A stretch of DNA of 64,000 bases. It comes from Crotalaria pallida (taxonomy: Eukaryota > Streptophyta > Magnoliopsida > Fabales > Fabaceae). A model generated the notes under the pieces. That model did not search any database, was not told where the DNA came from, and saw only the letters and a list, made by a program, of their open reading frames with translations. This document shows, piece after piece, positions 45,971 to 57,424 of this stretch. The stretch's first letter is position 1; every line of letters starts with the position of its first letter. Both the position numbers and the translations under genes were made by a program. The stretch covers positions 130,600,501 to 130,664,500 of the forward strand of contig CM075651.1 in the NCBI GenBank assembly GCA_037953625.1, given 5' to 3'.

Positions 45971-48900
45971 ATGGAAGAAGAAGGCGACTTCGTAAGCTGG
46001 GTCTTACTGTTTCTTAAATTAGCAATAGCCTTTGCAGCTGGTTCTTTCTCATATGCTCTTCTCAAATCCCGATCCTCTCACCAACACTCTCCGCCTGATG
46101 ATGACCCACCTGCAACTCCCACTATGATCACCACTTCAAACCCTACACCCTCCTCCTCTTCCTCCTCTTCATCTTCATCCTCTCACCAACACTCTCCCTC
46201 TCCCTCTCCCTCTCCTTCTCCTTCTCCTTCTGATGAACCACCTGCAAGTCTCTCTAAGATCACCACTACTAACACAACACCCTCCTCTTCCTCTTCCTCT
46301 TCATCTTCATCTTCATCTTCTGAATGGACTTATGACGTCTTCCTCAGTTTTCGTGGCGCAGATACTCGCTTTGGTTTCACCGGTAACCTTTCCAAGGCTC
46401 TGCGTGACAAAGGAATCAGAACCTTCGTTGACGATCAGGAGCTCCGAAAAGGAGAAGAGATCTCTCCCTCCCTCGTCAACGCCATCCGCAACTCTAGGAT
46501 CATCATCGTAGTTTTCTCTAAAAACTATGCATCTTCGCCTTTCTGTTTGGAAGAATTAGTGAACATCATGGACTGCTTGAACCACAAGGGAAGCTGTGTG
46601 TGGCCTGTTTTCTATGAAGTTGAACCGTCCGATGTGCGCCATCTCAAAGGCAGGTATGCTGATGCATTGGCTAAGCACGAAACAAGAATCGGTGACAAGA
46701 ACAAAATTAGTAAGTGGAAGTTAGCTCTGCAACAAGCAGCTGATCTTTCTGGTTGGCATTTCACAGATGGGTGAGTACCTAAGATCACTAGTTTCATTCA
46801 AGATTCTTTCTTATTATTTTTTGACTGAAATTAATTTGACTTCATATGAATTTTGCACTTGAATAGGTATGAATACAAATTTATCGAAAGTATCATTAAG
46901 GAGGTCACTAAAAAGATTAATCATATCCATTTAGTTGTTGCTGATTACCCGGTTGGGTTGGAGTCTCGGGTGCTGGATTTGAAACCATACCTTGAATCGG
47001 ATGATGGCGTTGCCATGCTAGGACTTTATGGAATAGGTGGAATGGGTAAAACGACACTTGCACGTGCACTTTACAATTCTGTTGCTGAGCAGTTTGACGG
47101 TCTGTGTTTTCTCGCTGATATTAGGGATACTTCAATGAAGCATGGGTTAGTACAACTTCAGGAGAGACTTCTCTCTGTATTGCTTGGGCAGACGAATATT
47201 AAATTGTGGAATGTAAGTGAAGGAATTTCCATGATAAAAACTAGGCTCTATCAGAAGAAAATTTTGTTGATTCTTGATGATGTTAACAAACTGGAGCAGT
47301 TGAAAGCACTTGCTGGTGGACTTGATTGGTTTGGTCCAGGTAGCAGAATTATCATAACAACAAGGGATCGACATTTGCTACACGTTTTTGGTGTTGAAAT
47401 AACCTATGAAGTAGTAGGATTAGATCATGAAGATGCCATTGAATTGTTTAGCTGGAATGCTTTCAAAAGGAAACAAGTCCCTACGAGTTATATGGAAATT
47501 ACAGAGAGAATAATAAAGTATTGCAATGGCCTTCCTTTGATTTTGGAAGTAATAGGTTCTTACTTACATGATAGAACAATGTCGGAATGGGAATCTGCAA
47601 TAGATACTTATGAAAGAATTCCTCGTCATGATATTCAGGAAATCCTTGAAGTAAGCTATAATGACTTGGAGGAAGATGAGAGGAAATTTTTTTTAGACAT
47701 TGCTTGCTTCTTTAAAGGATACCCACGAAGAGATGTAGAAAATATACTACTAAATGGTCGTGGCTTCTCTCCTGAGTATGGCATGAGGGTGTTGATTGAT
47801 AAGTGTCTCATAAAAAATGATTATCTGGGTCACGTTACAATGCATGACCTGATAGAGGATATGGGCAGAGAGATCGTTCGGCAGGAATCACCATCAAGGC
47901 CTGGTGAACAAAGTAGGTTGTGGTTCTCTAAGGATATCATTGATATTTTGGAAGATGACAAGGTATGTGTGAGATTTTATTTCTCTCTTTTCTTTAGTTT
48001 TTTCTTTTTGGAAAATGCAGGCCAGAAGAATTAGCATCAACTGCATCATTCTTAGCCATTTGCTTTTCAATTTCATCTTGAAAAAGTATATTATCATCAA
48101 GATATGATATGCATTAATGCGTAATATATTTTTAAAATATCTTAATATATACAGCTTATTCTTATCATTCCTTTCTTGTTGATTAATGCTTTCGGTTTAA
48201 AGGGATCTGATAAAATCGAGATAATCATGCTACGCTTGCTCAAAGAAGTAAAAGAAGAACAAGAAGATGTACAGTGGGATGGAAATGCATTCAAGAGGAT
48301 GAATAACCTCCAAATACTGGTCATAGAAAATGCACGGTTTTCCAGAGGACCTAGTTATCTCCCAAATAGTTTAAGAGTTCTAACATGGCATGGATATCCT
48401 GACTCATCGCTGCCAGCCAATTTTAATGCAAAGAAACTTGCCATACTGGACCTGTCTATGAGTTTTTTTACATTAGACAAACAACATATGAAGGTATGTA
48501 TAGTCTCTTCCTAGCTTTCTTGATATTTATTAAGTCTTGCATATTAGCAAGTCCCACTTAAAAATCATAATATGGTTTCTGTTTGTTATTGTTTCAACTT
48601 TGCAGAAATTGAAGTGTTTAACAGAAATGAACTTAAGCGGGTGCCAATTTTTAGAACAACTACCTGACATGTCCGGAGCACCAATGTTGAAGAGACTTCT
48701 TCTTGATGATTGTAAGAACCTGGTTGAAGTTCATGATTCTGTTGGATTCCTGGGTAAACTTGAATATCTGAGTGCTAAGAGCTGCAGAAGTCTTAGGACT
48801 ATTCCTCATGCGTTCAACTTACCCTCTCTTGAATATCTATCCCTTGAAAGGTGTGAAAATCTCAACAGTTTTCCAGAAATTTCTGCCAAGATGGAAAACA

Positions 48901-50905
48901 TGAAAAAGCTTGTTTTGTGCTTTAGTGGCATAAAAGAATTACCTTTTTCAATTGGAAATCTTGTTGGGCTTGAATATCTGGATCTGAATGAGTGCTATGA
49001 GCTAAGTGGACTACCAACTAGTAGTCTTATGTTGCCAAAAATCCAGGTTTTCTGGGCTGCAGGGTGTGAAAGGATTAAACAATTAGACAAGGGAAAGGAT
49101 GAAGAGCAACAAACGCAGGACTCGATTCGGAGGATAGAGGCTTCATTCAAATTCTGCTCTTTTACAAACGAATTTTTTTCTACACTTTTTCCTTATTTGC
49201 ACTATGTGTCGGATTTACTCCTAGATTTTAGCAATATCACAATTCTTCCTGGAAGCATTAATGCATGCCAGTCTTTGGTTAAACTTAGTTTGAATGGATG
49301 CAAGGAGCTTCGAGAAATCAGGGGATTGCCACCAAACATTAAAATATTGTCAGCGTTAAATTGTACATCGTTGACTTCCCGATCTGAGGCGATATTGTTG
49401 AGTCGGGTATTTTTGTTTTATCTCTTTTCTTTTGGATAATCTTTTTTGATCATGGGAAGAAAATGGAACTTGTTTAAGTGGTTAATTCACAGTTTATATG
49501 TTGTGATATTAACAGACACTGCATGAGCGTGGGGACAGTGAGTTTGTTGTACCAGGATCAAGCATCCCAAATTGGTTCAACCACTGTACCAGGGGACAAT
49601 CGCTGTGTTTCTGGTTTCACAAGGAGTTGCCAGCTATCATTATATGTGTTGTTGGAGATATGGGTAGGCATGCGGATTATCCTAAGTTCAAACTGAGTAT
49701 TAATGATAGTGAACCATACGGTTTCTCGTTCATGGGTATTAGAGAAGCAGCTCCCATAAATCATGTATATTTGTCTGATCTGCATCTCGATAGATATGGT
49801 AGAGAGGATGGATGGAATCATGCTGAGATTTCATATTGCACAAAATGTTGGCCGTCAAAAGTAAATATAAAATGGATGGGTATTCATGTACAGGAACAAC
49901 ATACTAGCCTGATTGATTTCAGATTTTCGAGTCAGGTACTTTATCCTCCTCTATTTAGGTATGTTGGTTCGTGTTTGATTTAAATTTCTGATCTAAAGTT
50001 TCTTTAATCAATTTAGAATACTTTTTATTGATTTCTTTAATTTTTTCCAAAAGGATTTTCCTATCACTCTTGTTAATATCACAGGTGCCAACATCAGTAT
50101 TGAAATAATTCTCTTTCTCACAATTTTTGCATAAATATTTGGATCTATTTTGCTTTTCGTATCTCTAAGCATTTTATTAGAGTTGAGTTTTCATTGTGGG
50201 ATTGTTGGATCTAGATTTGTGTTCTTGAATCTATAGGATGTTTTTTTTTTAAAAAAAAAAATTTCTGGTGTAAAAATTTATAGGATGTTTTAGATGTGAT
50301 GGAAATTGTGGTAAGTAATAAGATTATTTGAACCACCCAACTTTGTTTGCTTGCATCAGTCTTTATGTTACTATTTATTTATTGATCCAAATAAAACATG
50401 TTCCTTTTTCCTCTTCTAGGCTGTACCTCTCCCCAAAGGTCAGGTTCCTACCCAAAGTCAATATCTTGCATATTTAGAGTTCTTCTATATGGTAAGTAGC
50501 TGTTTTTTAGTTATAATATAAATTACTACTCCCTCCGTCCCAAAAAGTTAGTAACTTTTTGAAAAGTCAATAAAAATAAGGGAACATACTATTAATGCAT
50601 TGTCCCCCAAATCAACCAATTACTAAAGCAAGTATTTAATGCATGTTTCATCAATTAACCAATCATAAAATATACAATGCAATTTAATTTTTTTTATTCA
50701 CTATTTTAACTTTGAATTGGGACAAAAAAATTTCATGTTTTTTACTAACTTTATGGGACGGAGGGAGTATATTATTGTTTTGAAGATGGAAGTATGGAAC
50801 CCTCTCTTGGCACAGTCCGGGTTTTCCAAGTGTGGAGCTAAATACTCACTTACATATGGCAACCTCGAGTTTCTGTTTGGCTGGAAAACAAATTTTAATT
50901 ATTAG
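45971..50905 (+). CDS. TNL-B: TIR-NB-LRR immune receptor with duplicated Ser/Pro linker
   Basis: Seven exons: 45971-46770, 46867-47962, 48203-48493, 48606-49406, 49516-49935, 50420-50491 and 50786-50905. They sum to exactly 3,600 nt, giving 1,199 residues with no internal stop. Same plan as TNL-A: hydrophobic segment (about 8-30), linker, TIR (about 119-266), NB-ARC with intact GIGGMGKTT (about 322-330) and MHDL (about 592), LRR in exons 3-4, post-LRR domain in exon 5, short C-terminal exons. The linker is about 41 residues longer than in A: an SSHQHSP...TPSSSS unit is present twice, with an SPSPSPSPSPSP run between. Exon 3 has five extra codons (VKEEQEDVQ region) relative to A. Intron 6 contains a MITE (50529-50767) absent from A. 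All motifs are intact, so this is the best candidate for a working receptor in the cluster. Confidence 0.92.
46140..46325 (+). repeat. In-frame TCC/TCTCCC microsatellite in the TNL-B linker
   Basis: Runs of TCN triplets encode poly-Ser, and a CTCCCT hexamer run at about 46190-46232 encodes Ser-Pro repeats. The matching regions of TNL-A and C are shorter. Slippage here changes linker length without breaking frame. Confidence 0.85.
50529..50767. mobile_element. Stowaway-type MITE in TNL-B intron 6
   Basis: A 239-bp element, CTCCCTCCGTCCC at the left and GGGACGGAGGGAG at the right, perfect complements flanked by TA. The same intron in TNL-A (near 40391) has the uninterrupted target. Confidence 0.93.
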
Positions 50906-51686
50906 TAAGAACTAATATAGGGTGAGATATTCCCACTACAATATGTTATAAGACAAATTGAATTGCTAATAATCTCACTCTAAAATATTGACATGAGGAA
51001 AATAGTTATTATAAAAAAGCTATTCTAGAGAATCCTGTCCAAGATCAAAATCAAGGATCCATTTTTACTTTCTCACTTATAAAAGCTCACTTTAAAAGAG
51101 TAGATCTTCATTATTTGAAATACTAAAAACATAGAATAGCAACAAATAAATTAAAAAATGACTACCGACAAACAACGGTGGTAAATGGGGAAATTTGTTT
51201 CAATAATGCTAATAAAGTAAAGAAAAGTAAAAATACATAAATCCGTTGGCCTAGTTAATAACATTCATATTACCGTGTCTGTGTTTCTAATTGCAATTGA
51301 TTGTAATGAACAGGACCATGAAGACACTGTGTATTATCACGGGGACAAAGCTGCCAATGAGGTAAATGATGTTCCATTTTTTTCCCAGAAAATGCATCCA
51401 AATAAGTCAGAAAATAAAATGCTCAATATTACTAGAAAAGAAAACCATCTCAACTTACATCCTCAAAATTGAGTGTCATTTTGATTTCTTCACGGGCATT
51501 TTTCTATATTCCACTACTATGTGCAATACGAAAAGGTATTCCAGTAATCTAGCACAAAAGCAGACCAATTTCTGAGTCACTCTTAATTCTTGAGTAATAT
51601 TAATTAGATTTGGGACCATAAAGGATCCTTATCTAAAGGTTAAAATCACCGAGTCTTTTTTAATCTCCGGTGTATATTTTTGTTTA
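50906..51686. other. TNL-B 3' region with conserved exon-like block
   Basis: Parallels 40516-41320. The block 51314-51361 (between CAG and GTAAATG) is the counterpart of 40929-40991 and is 15 nt shorter, an in-frame difference. Confidence 0.4.
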
Positions 51687-51854
51687 GGGTCTTGCTAACA
51701 AGTGCCCACTTGTTAAGGTTTCTAGTATTGGAAAAACAATCATAGGTGCACATTCTTTCATGTCTCGAGAATACAAAAAACCACATTTTTCCATAAGTTT
51801 TTACTCTTTTTGCCTTCTTAACAAGTGCACTAAGGGCACTTGTTAGCTTTTGTC
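51687..51854. mobile_element. 168-bp Mutator-type MITE
   Basis: Inverted ends share GCTAACAAGTGCCC and ACTTGTTAAG, and the flanks are a perfect 9-bp repeat TTTTGTTTA (51678-51686, 51855-51863). The A tract near 41325 carries the empty site. A 9-bp duplication fits Mutator-type transposition. Confidence 0.85.
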
Positions 51855-51979
51855 TTTTGTTTATCATCATTATCGATTTTCTCGTATTCTTTTCTATTTA
51901 AATATAGGTTTAAGTATGAAAATATTCTCATAAATATCGATCTTTTTGAAATTAATACACTTTTCAATGCTATTGACAA

Positions 51980-52152
51980 TAATAATTAATTACTTGATGA
52001 TCATAAATTTTCTCAAAAAGTGGAAAAGCAAAGGAGAGCTTAATGATCCGAAGAGCATCTCCCTTAGCCTGTCAAAGTTATTAAATAGAAAGGAAAACAG
52101 GAGATCGTCAAAGCTTATCAAGGGAAAGGAAAAAGAGCGCTGGTGCTGACAG
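51980..52152 (+). other. Conserved Lys/Ser-rich frame downstream of TNL-B
   Basis: The frame around NFLKKWKSKGELNDPKSIS to KGKEKERWC aligns with 41485-41643 in A, with few differences and the same stop region. It may be a terminal exon or a short independent gene. Function unknown; high lysine content is visible. Confidence 0.35.
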
Positions 52153-52254
52153 CTAATAAGATGGTCAGGGTCAGGGTGTTTGAACAAGGGATCAAGGAAG
52201 ATTATCATATACTGTCAATGGAAGCATCATTATTCCCTCCTCTGAGGTTAGATA

Positions 52255-52513
52255 CTACCTTCGTCCTTAATTATAAGGTCATCTTGAGAGATTTAAAGTG
52301 AAATAATTTAGTTAACTGTTTTGGAAATGTGAACTTTTGATATGTATTTTCAAAATTATCCATGTTAATATTATTGGGAATCTAAAAAGTATTAAATAAA
52401 TAGGGGTGTTTGTGGAAAAAATAATTAATGCTCATTGAAAATTGGTAAATGACCTTATAAATAGGGACAAAATAAAAGTGTTAAAAATGCCTTATAATTA
52501 GAGACGAAGGGAG
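52255..52513. mobile_element. Stowaway-type MITE downstream of TNL-B
   Basis: Begins CTACCTTCGTCC and ends GGACGAAGGGAG-like (AGACGAAGGGAG), flanked by TA. Same family as 41773-42036 but inserted at a different point of the duplicated tract and in the opposite orientation. Confidence 0.85.
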
Positions 52514-52647
52514 TAGATGGCAACATGGACATGAATTGGTAGCACTAAGCATAAACATGAATGGTCTTTTTGGTATGCTTCTTGATAGTTAAGTGCAGCA
52601 GCCAGCAGCAGTCATTTTATGTCATTTGCTTAATACAGTGTAGTGTA

Positions 52648-52929
52648 CTCCTTCCGGCTCGAATCATAAACAACAAAAAAAACATATTTTTTTTGGTTTA
52701 AAATATAAGCAAAATTATCTAACTTTATTAAATTTTGTTTCACTCTCAATGTCACTTTCCTAAAACATCTAGAAAATTGTAATCTTAATTAATTTTTGTT
52801 TCATTCTCACTACTACTTTTCTAAAATACTTCTATTTTTTATAAATTTGAGAAAGTTAAATACAAGCAACCAACCTCCTTAATAAGCATAAAAATGGTTG
52901 GATTTGCTTATAATTTGAGTCGAAGAGAG
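52648..52929. mobile_element. Stowaway-type MITE (CCGGCTC family)
   Basis: A 282-bp element flanked by TA, same family as 7-287 in reverse orientation. The A tract near 42090 (CAGTGTACTAAACATG) is empty. Confidence 0.88.
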
Positions 52930-53149
52930 TATTAAACATGTTACATGGCACGTGCTTTTTATGTTGTGTTTTTCTTTTTTTGGTAAAATTTTATGTTGTG
53001 TTTTAAAAACCAACAACTTATGAATCGGAATGAATCAGGTCATTGAAATTGAGTTTAATTTTTGTACTCGTAATCGAATTTTTGGTTCCTTTGTTTTTTT
53101 AAATAGACTAAAATATCCTTAATATAAATAGTTTTCGACTACGGGGTGT

Positions 53150-53550
53150 CGAAAACATATATCAGATTGGTCCTTGATTTTGTGGTCACCGATCAAATTA
53201 GTCCTTAAAATTATTATAATTTCAAGTTAGTTTCCGAGATAAGAACACGTTAGTTATATTAGTCCCTGATGTTAGTGGTTCATAAAATCAGGAACTAATT
53301 TGACCGATTTCGATAATCTCAAGGACCAATCTGACTGATACTCAATGGTCTTTGTTTATTTGTTTGGTCAAAATGACATCATTTTGGTCATTACGTTAAT
53401 ACACGTTATGGATCAGTGACGATTATTAACGTCAGATACTAATATGACTATATGTTCTTATATCAGGGACTAATTTGAAATTTCGAAAATCTCAATGACT
53501 AAATTATTCGGTGCCTACAAAGTCAGGGACCAATCTGACATATTACTAAA
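53150..53550. mobile_element. Fold-back element, intact copy
   Basis: CATATATCAGATTGGTCC at about 53154 and its complement near 53540 bound roughly 390 bp whose halves are imperfect inverted copies. The A counterpart is broken by a hAT insertion and a deletion. Confidence 0.7.
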
Positions 53551-54154
53551 AAAATATACTTCTGACATAACCATATTAAAAATATGTTTTGACTCATCAA
53601 TGTAGAAAATGCAAATTTTTACACTTCCAACTATGATCAATCAAAAGTGAAAAAGTTGTTGGTGAAGGAGGTTCTTTGTTTACAAGGCTAAACAATGAGG
53701 TGAATGTGGTTAAAGGTGTGGCAAATGCACGGTATTTGCATCATGGTTGTTCACTTGTTCTCCTCCTATAGTTCATCGAGTTTTTCTTTTTGAATTCCGT
53801 TATTGACTTTTTGGCCTCCATTTCGTTTTTTAATGAAATATTATAATCTTGAATTTTTTTAACTTTCAACTTTAAATCGTCGGAATAACCGACATACTTA
53901 AGTTGAAAAAAATTAATTAAAGTTTCCACTTTTCTAAGTTGGAAATTTTGCCAACTTCACGTAATCAGGAAAACTATTATCCTCATGTTATCCTCAAAGT
54001 CGGAAAAACTACATAAGTTGGAAAATTGGCAGCGCAATTGAAGATGGTATTGGACAAAGAGCCCATTCTGGCATTTTGTTTAATATCATTAATTTTCTTG
54101 CAATAATTAGATTCAAAAAAACAAAAAAACAAAATACATTAAAAATACATAAAA

Positions 54155-55180
54155 CTCTGGTCCTCCGTCTCTATGTTCAAATTATGCAATTTGCTTCGAG
54201 TGCTAGTTCTCAAACCTCACTCATTAGCCCTAAATCCCATTTTAATTGTGAAATATCAGAAATGCCCTTACTTATTAGCTTCCTCCAAAATAACAAACCC
54301 CCAAACCTCAAACTCTATCCACCATCCAAGCAACCACCCAACACCACCATCACCATGTCTTTGTTGCAACTGTGTTCACTATTGATGAAGGAGACGAAGG
54401 AAGCAAGCCGCACGAGACATCAACCAGTGAACTCGCGGCCATCGAACACCATACCTTCATAAAGTCTGACAAATTTTCGAGAACCCCGTGTCGAAATTTT
54501 AAAAAATTTCGACACTGGTTCGTCGGAATTGATCAGAACCCAGCAAAAATTCCGAGAACCCCGTGTCAGAATTTCAAAATTCCGACACCGGGTTCTCGGA
54601 AATTATCAGAACGAAAAAAAAAAAAAACACAAGACAACTATGAAAACCAAAAAATGGCGAAACCAACAACCCTAACCTAAAAACGTAAAGAAGAAAGAAA
54701 ACAACAAACAACAAGAAATAAGAGGAGAACGAAAACCCCAACCCAAAGATTGGAGAATAAAAAAAACGAAAACCCTAAACATATACCTGACAGAGAGAGC
54801 AACAACGACGTCGTGGGGTGAGCAGCGGTGGTGGCGACTGATCGCGACGGCAGGGGGAATGAAGGAGAGAGAGAGAGAGAATGGAAGGGTGAGGGAGATG
54901 AGAGAGTCATGGGGTTTGACAAATGAAACTGAAGAGAGGAGCTTGAAGTGTTAGGATATTATTGGAATAAATTTTAAAACGGGGTTTGGGGGCAAATGAG
55001 TGGGGTTTGAGAACTAACACTCATTTGCTTCTCGACAAAAACTTTCCTCGGTAACAAAAGCCCAATGATCTTTGGCTAATGATGTTTTATACATTAGCCA
55101 TGACTTACTTATTCACCTATTATTCCTTAACTGTTTTAATACAACAAATGATCAAAAAACAAATACATAAAAAAGATGCA
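54155..55180. other. Loop sequence present only in the B tract
   Basis: It holds two adjacent hairpins (54472-54601) and GA-rich DNA around 54840-54900. Short frames (for example 54076-54462 and 54372-54680) show no domain and the hairpin frame is repetitive. I do not call a gene. Confidence 0.45.
54472..54601. repeat. Tandem pair of long palindromes
   Basis: 54550-54601 has arms of 24 bp with two mismatches (TTCCGAGAACCCCGTGTC...). 54472-54530 is a more diverged copy of the same palindrome. Both would form stable hairpins in DNA or RNA. Confidence 0.8.
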
Positions 55181-55804
55181 GTTTTTCCGACTATGTGAAG
55201 TCGGAAAAATTTCTGACTATGTGAAGTCGGAACTTTAATTAATTTTTTTTTTCGACTTAAGTATGTCAAAAAAATTATTCCGACGATTTAGAGTCGAAAG
55301 TTAAAAGAAAAACATTCAAGGTCATAATAGTACATTAAAAAGCGAAATGGGGGCCAAAAAGTCACTAACAGGATTCAAAAAGAAAAACTCTAGTTCATCA
55401 CGACATATTCCCTCCCTCTAATCCTATTTGTAATTTTTTTTGGGATTTTTCTCTTCCATTAAGGAAGTTATTTAAATTTGTTAGTGATTTTGGAAAAGTT
55501 ATAATTTGATATACTTTTTCAAAACTATCTCCATAATTATTGTTGGAACTCTAAAAAGTGATAAATTAATAAGGGTGTTTGTGAAAAAAAAATTAAATAC
55601 TATTGAAAAAAACAACTATCCCTATGTCATTTTACATTTATTATGCATCATTTATTGTATTTTCTCTTGTCTGCCCTTATCAAAAGCTTTGAGTATCTAT
55701 ATTTTTTTGGTGTTTTTTTTTTTTTTATTGCTTGGCAACGAGTTGGGCGGGGTTGAGTTTTGCCGATCTCAACCTCACACCTATAAAAATAGGGTGGGTT
55801 TAAC

Positions 55805-55940
55805 CCCGAGCGTGTGGTTCAGTGGTAGGGATTGATCCACGCTTAAGCAAGGTCAGGTGTTCGAATCATGCCTTGTGCATACAGCAGCGTTAAATCTCGG
55901 GGCCAGCTGTACCACCCATTAGAGGTGCCTACAAGCCAGC
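55805..55940 (+). mobile_element. tRNA-derived SINE-like unit
   Basis: Box A-like GTGTGGTTCAGTGGTAG (about 55812-55828) and box B GGTGTTCGAATC (55856-55867) are followed by about 75 bp of tRNA-unrelated sequence. The A tract around 44820-44880 carries different, non-SINE sequence at this point. No target duplication was recognised. Confidence 0.6.
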
Positions 55941-56388
55941 GAGGATATTAGTAACATGGAGAATTCAGTGATACTCCCATTTTTAAATGATATTCATACA
56001 CCCCATTGAATTTTTGTTCATAAAAATTCTCTGTTAGTTTTGCTTTGAACCTTAAATTTTGATTTTACTCTACCCCCGTCATACGTAGGTTTATTTATGA
56101 TAGTCGTTCCACCAACGTGACAATATTTTTAACCTAAATAATCATTAAAAAAAATAATGATAAATGTCATTATCTTCTAATTACCTTAAAGTTAATGGTA
56201 CAATTTATTATTATTTCAATTTTTAATCTATCAATGATGCTATAAAAGAAATATTGAAACAAAACTGAAAAAGAATCTCTAGAAACTCGAAAGAACACAC
56301 CTTTTTTTTTTCTTCCTAATGACACTTATTAAAGTTACTAGGAATGGTAAAACAATCATAAATTTGTATTAATCATCAAAAATCATAC

Positions 56389-56775
56389 TCCCTCTATCCC
56401 TAATTATAAGGTTCTCTTGGATAAAAAAAATTTAGTCCTAAATATAAGACTCTCTTGTAATTTTTTCCAAAATTGCCCTTACATCTAATCATTGTGGTCT
56501 AAGTTTTTGTGAGAAGAAATAAATAAAATTGTATTGGAATATGAAATGGAACTTGTTTAATGTTATAAATGGCTTGGAAATTGATTCACTACATTAAATA
56601 TAGATGATAGAGTATCTAGGAATTAAATTAATTATTAAAAAATGAAAAAATTTATTATGTTCTAATAATTGGTATAAGGTTATTTTTGAAAGAACGTATC
56701 AATTTTAATATAGAATCTACAACATTTGTGGACGTAAAAATGTCCAAAAAGACCTTATAATTTGGGACGGAGGGA
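56389..56775. mobile_element. Stowaway-type MITE, 387 bp
   Basis: CTCCCTCTATCCCTAA at the left, complement at the right, flanked by TA. The same site is empty near 45480 and near 60025. Confidence 0.88.
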
Positions 56776-56879
56776 TAATATTTCTATAACAATATACTAC
56801 TTTTAATATCTTTAAGAAGAAAAATACCAAAAACTGCAATTTTTAACATTTTCCTTTTTTCTTTTTCATACACACACGG

Positions 56880-57211
56880 AGGGAGTATAACTATCATCAG
56901 GTGTGCTGCTGTGCCATCCTTGACTTGTCTATCCCTTTCTCCAATCTCAACCCTTCATTCCACACTGCGTGGCCTCTTTACTTTGTGCCAACTACAGATT
57001 CTCACTCTGAACTGCTTGCTCTGTCTTTCCCTGTCCCTTTCCCTCTTCACGTCCTTCCTCACTTACTCCTTTCTCAATCTTTCCTCTTAATATCTGTTGC
57101 TTATTCTTTCCCGCTCACTTTTAATTTCTCTTAAATTTGTGTTAGCCTTTAATTTAATTTAATCTCCCTACTCATTCATTTCAGCTACTGAGTACTAACA
57201 ATCACTGCTGA
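56880..57211 (+). promoter_or_regulatory. TNL-D 5' leader block
   Basis: Nearly identical to 60120-60458 before TNL-C, including the CT-rich leader and the bases up to the ATG. It should therefore be able to drive the D stump in the same way as C. Confidence 0.55.
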
Positions 57212-57424
57212 ATGGAAGAAGGCGATCTCGTAAGCTGGGTCTTAGTGTTTCTTAAATTAGCAATAGCCTTTGCAGCTGGCTCTGTTCGTTGGCATATCGG
57301 TGCTGCTGGTATTTCAACGGGTAGATGGAGTACTGCATGGATATCGCCATATGGAATAAGCATGGGAGAGGTTGGAAACACACTCCAAGCGGATGGGCAT
57401 GGACCGGTTATACGGAGATCGTGA
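57212..57424 (+). pseudogene. TNL-D stump: 5' end of a TNL joined to foreign DNA
   Basis: The first 24 codons or so, up to the break at about 57282 (MEEGDLVSWVLVFLKLAIAF then AAGS), match TNL-B/C. After the break the frame runs through unrelated sequence to a stop at 57424, for a 70-residue product. TIR, NB-ARC and LRR are all missing. The hydrophobic N-terminal segment is kept, so any product would be a short membrane peptide. Confidence 0.85.

Larger units (their letters stand above)
53776..55391. repeat. Large inverted repeat, arms about 180 bp, loop about 1.25 kb
   Basis: The left arm (about 53776-53965) and right arm (about 55187-55391) are complementary at roughly 80-85%. TNL-A's tract has only the left arm (43735-43940), so the right arm and loop were added in B. 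Within the right arm ACTATGTGAAGTCGGAA is tandemly duplicated (55190-55231). Confidence 0.75.
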
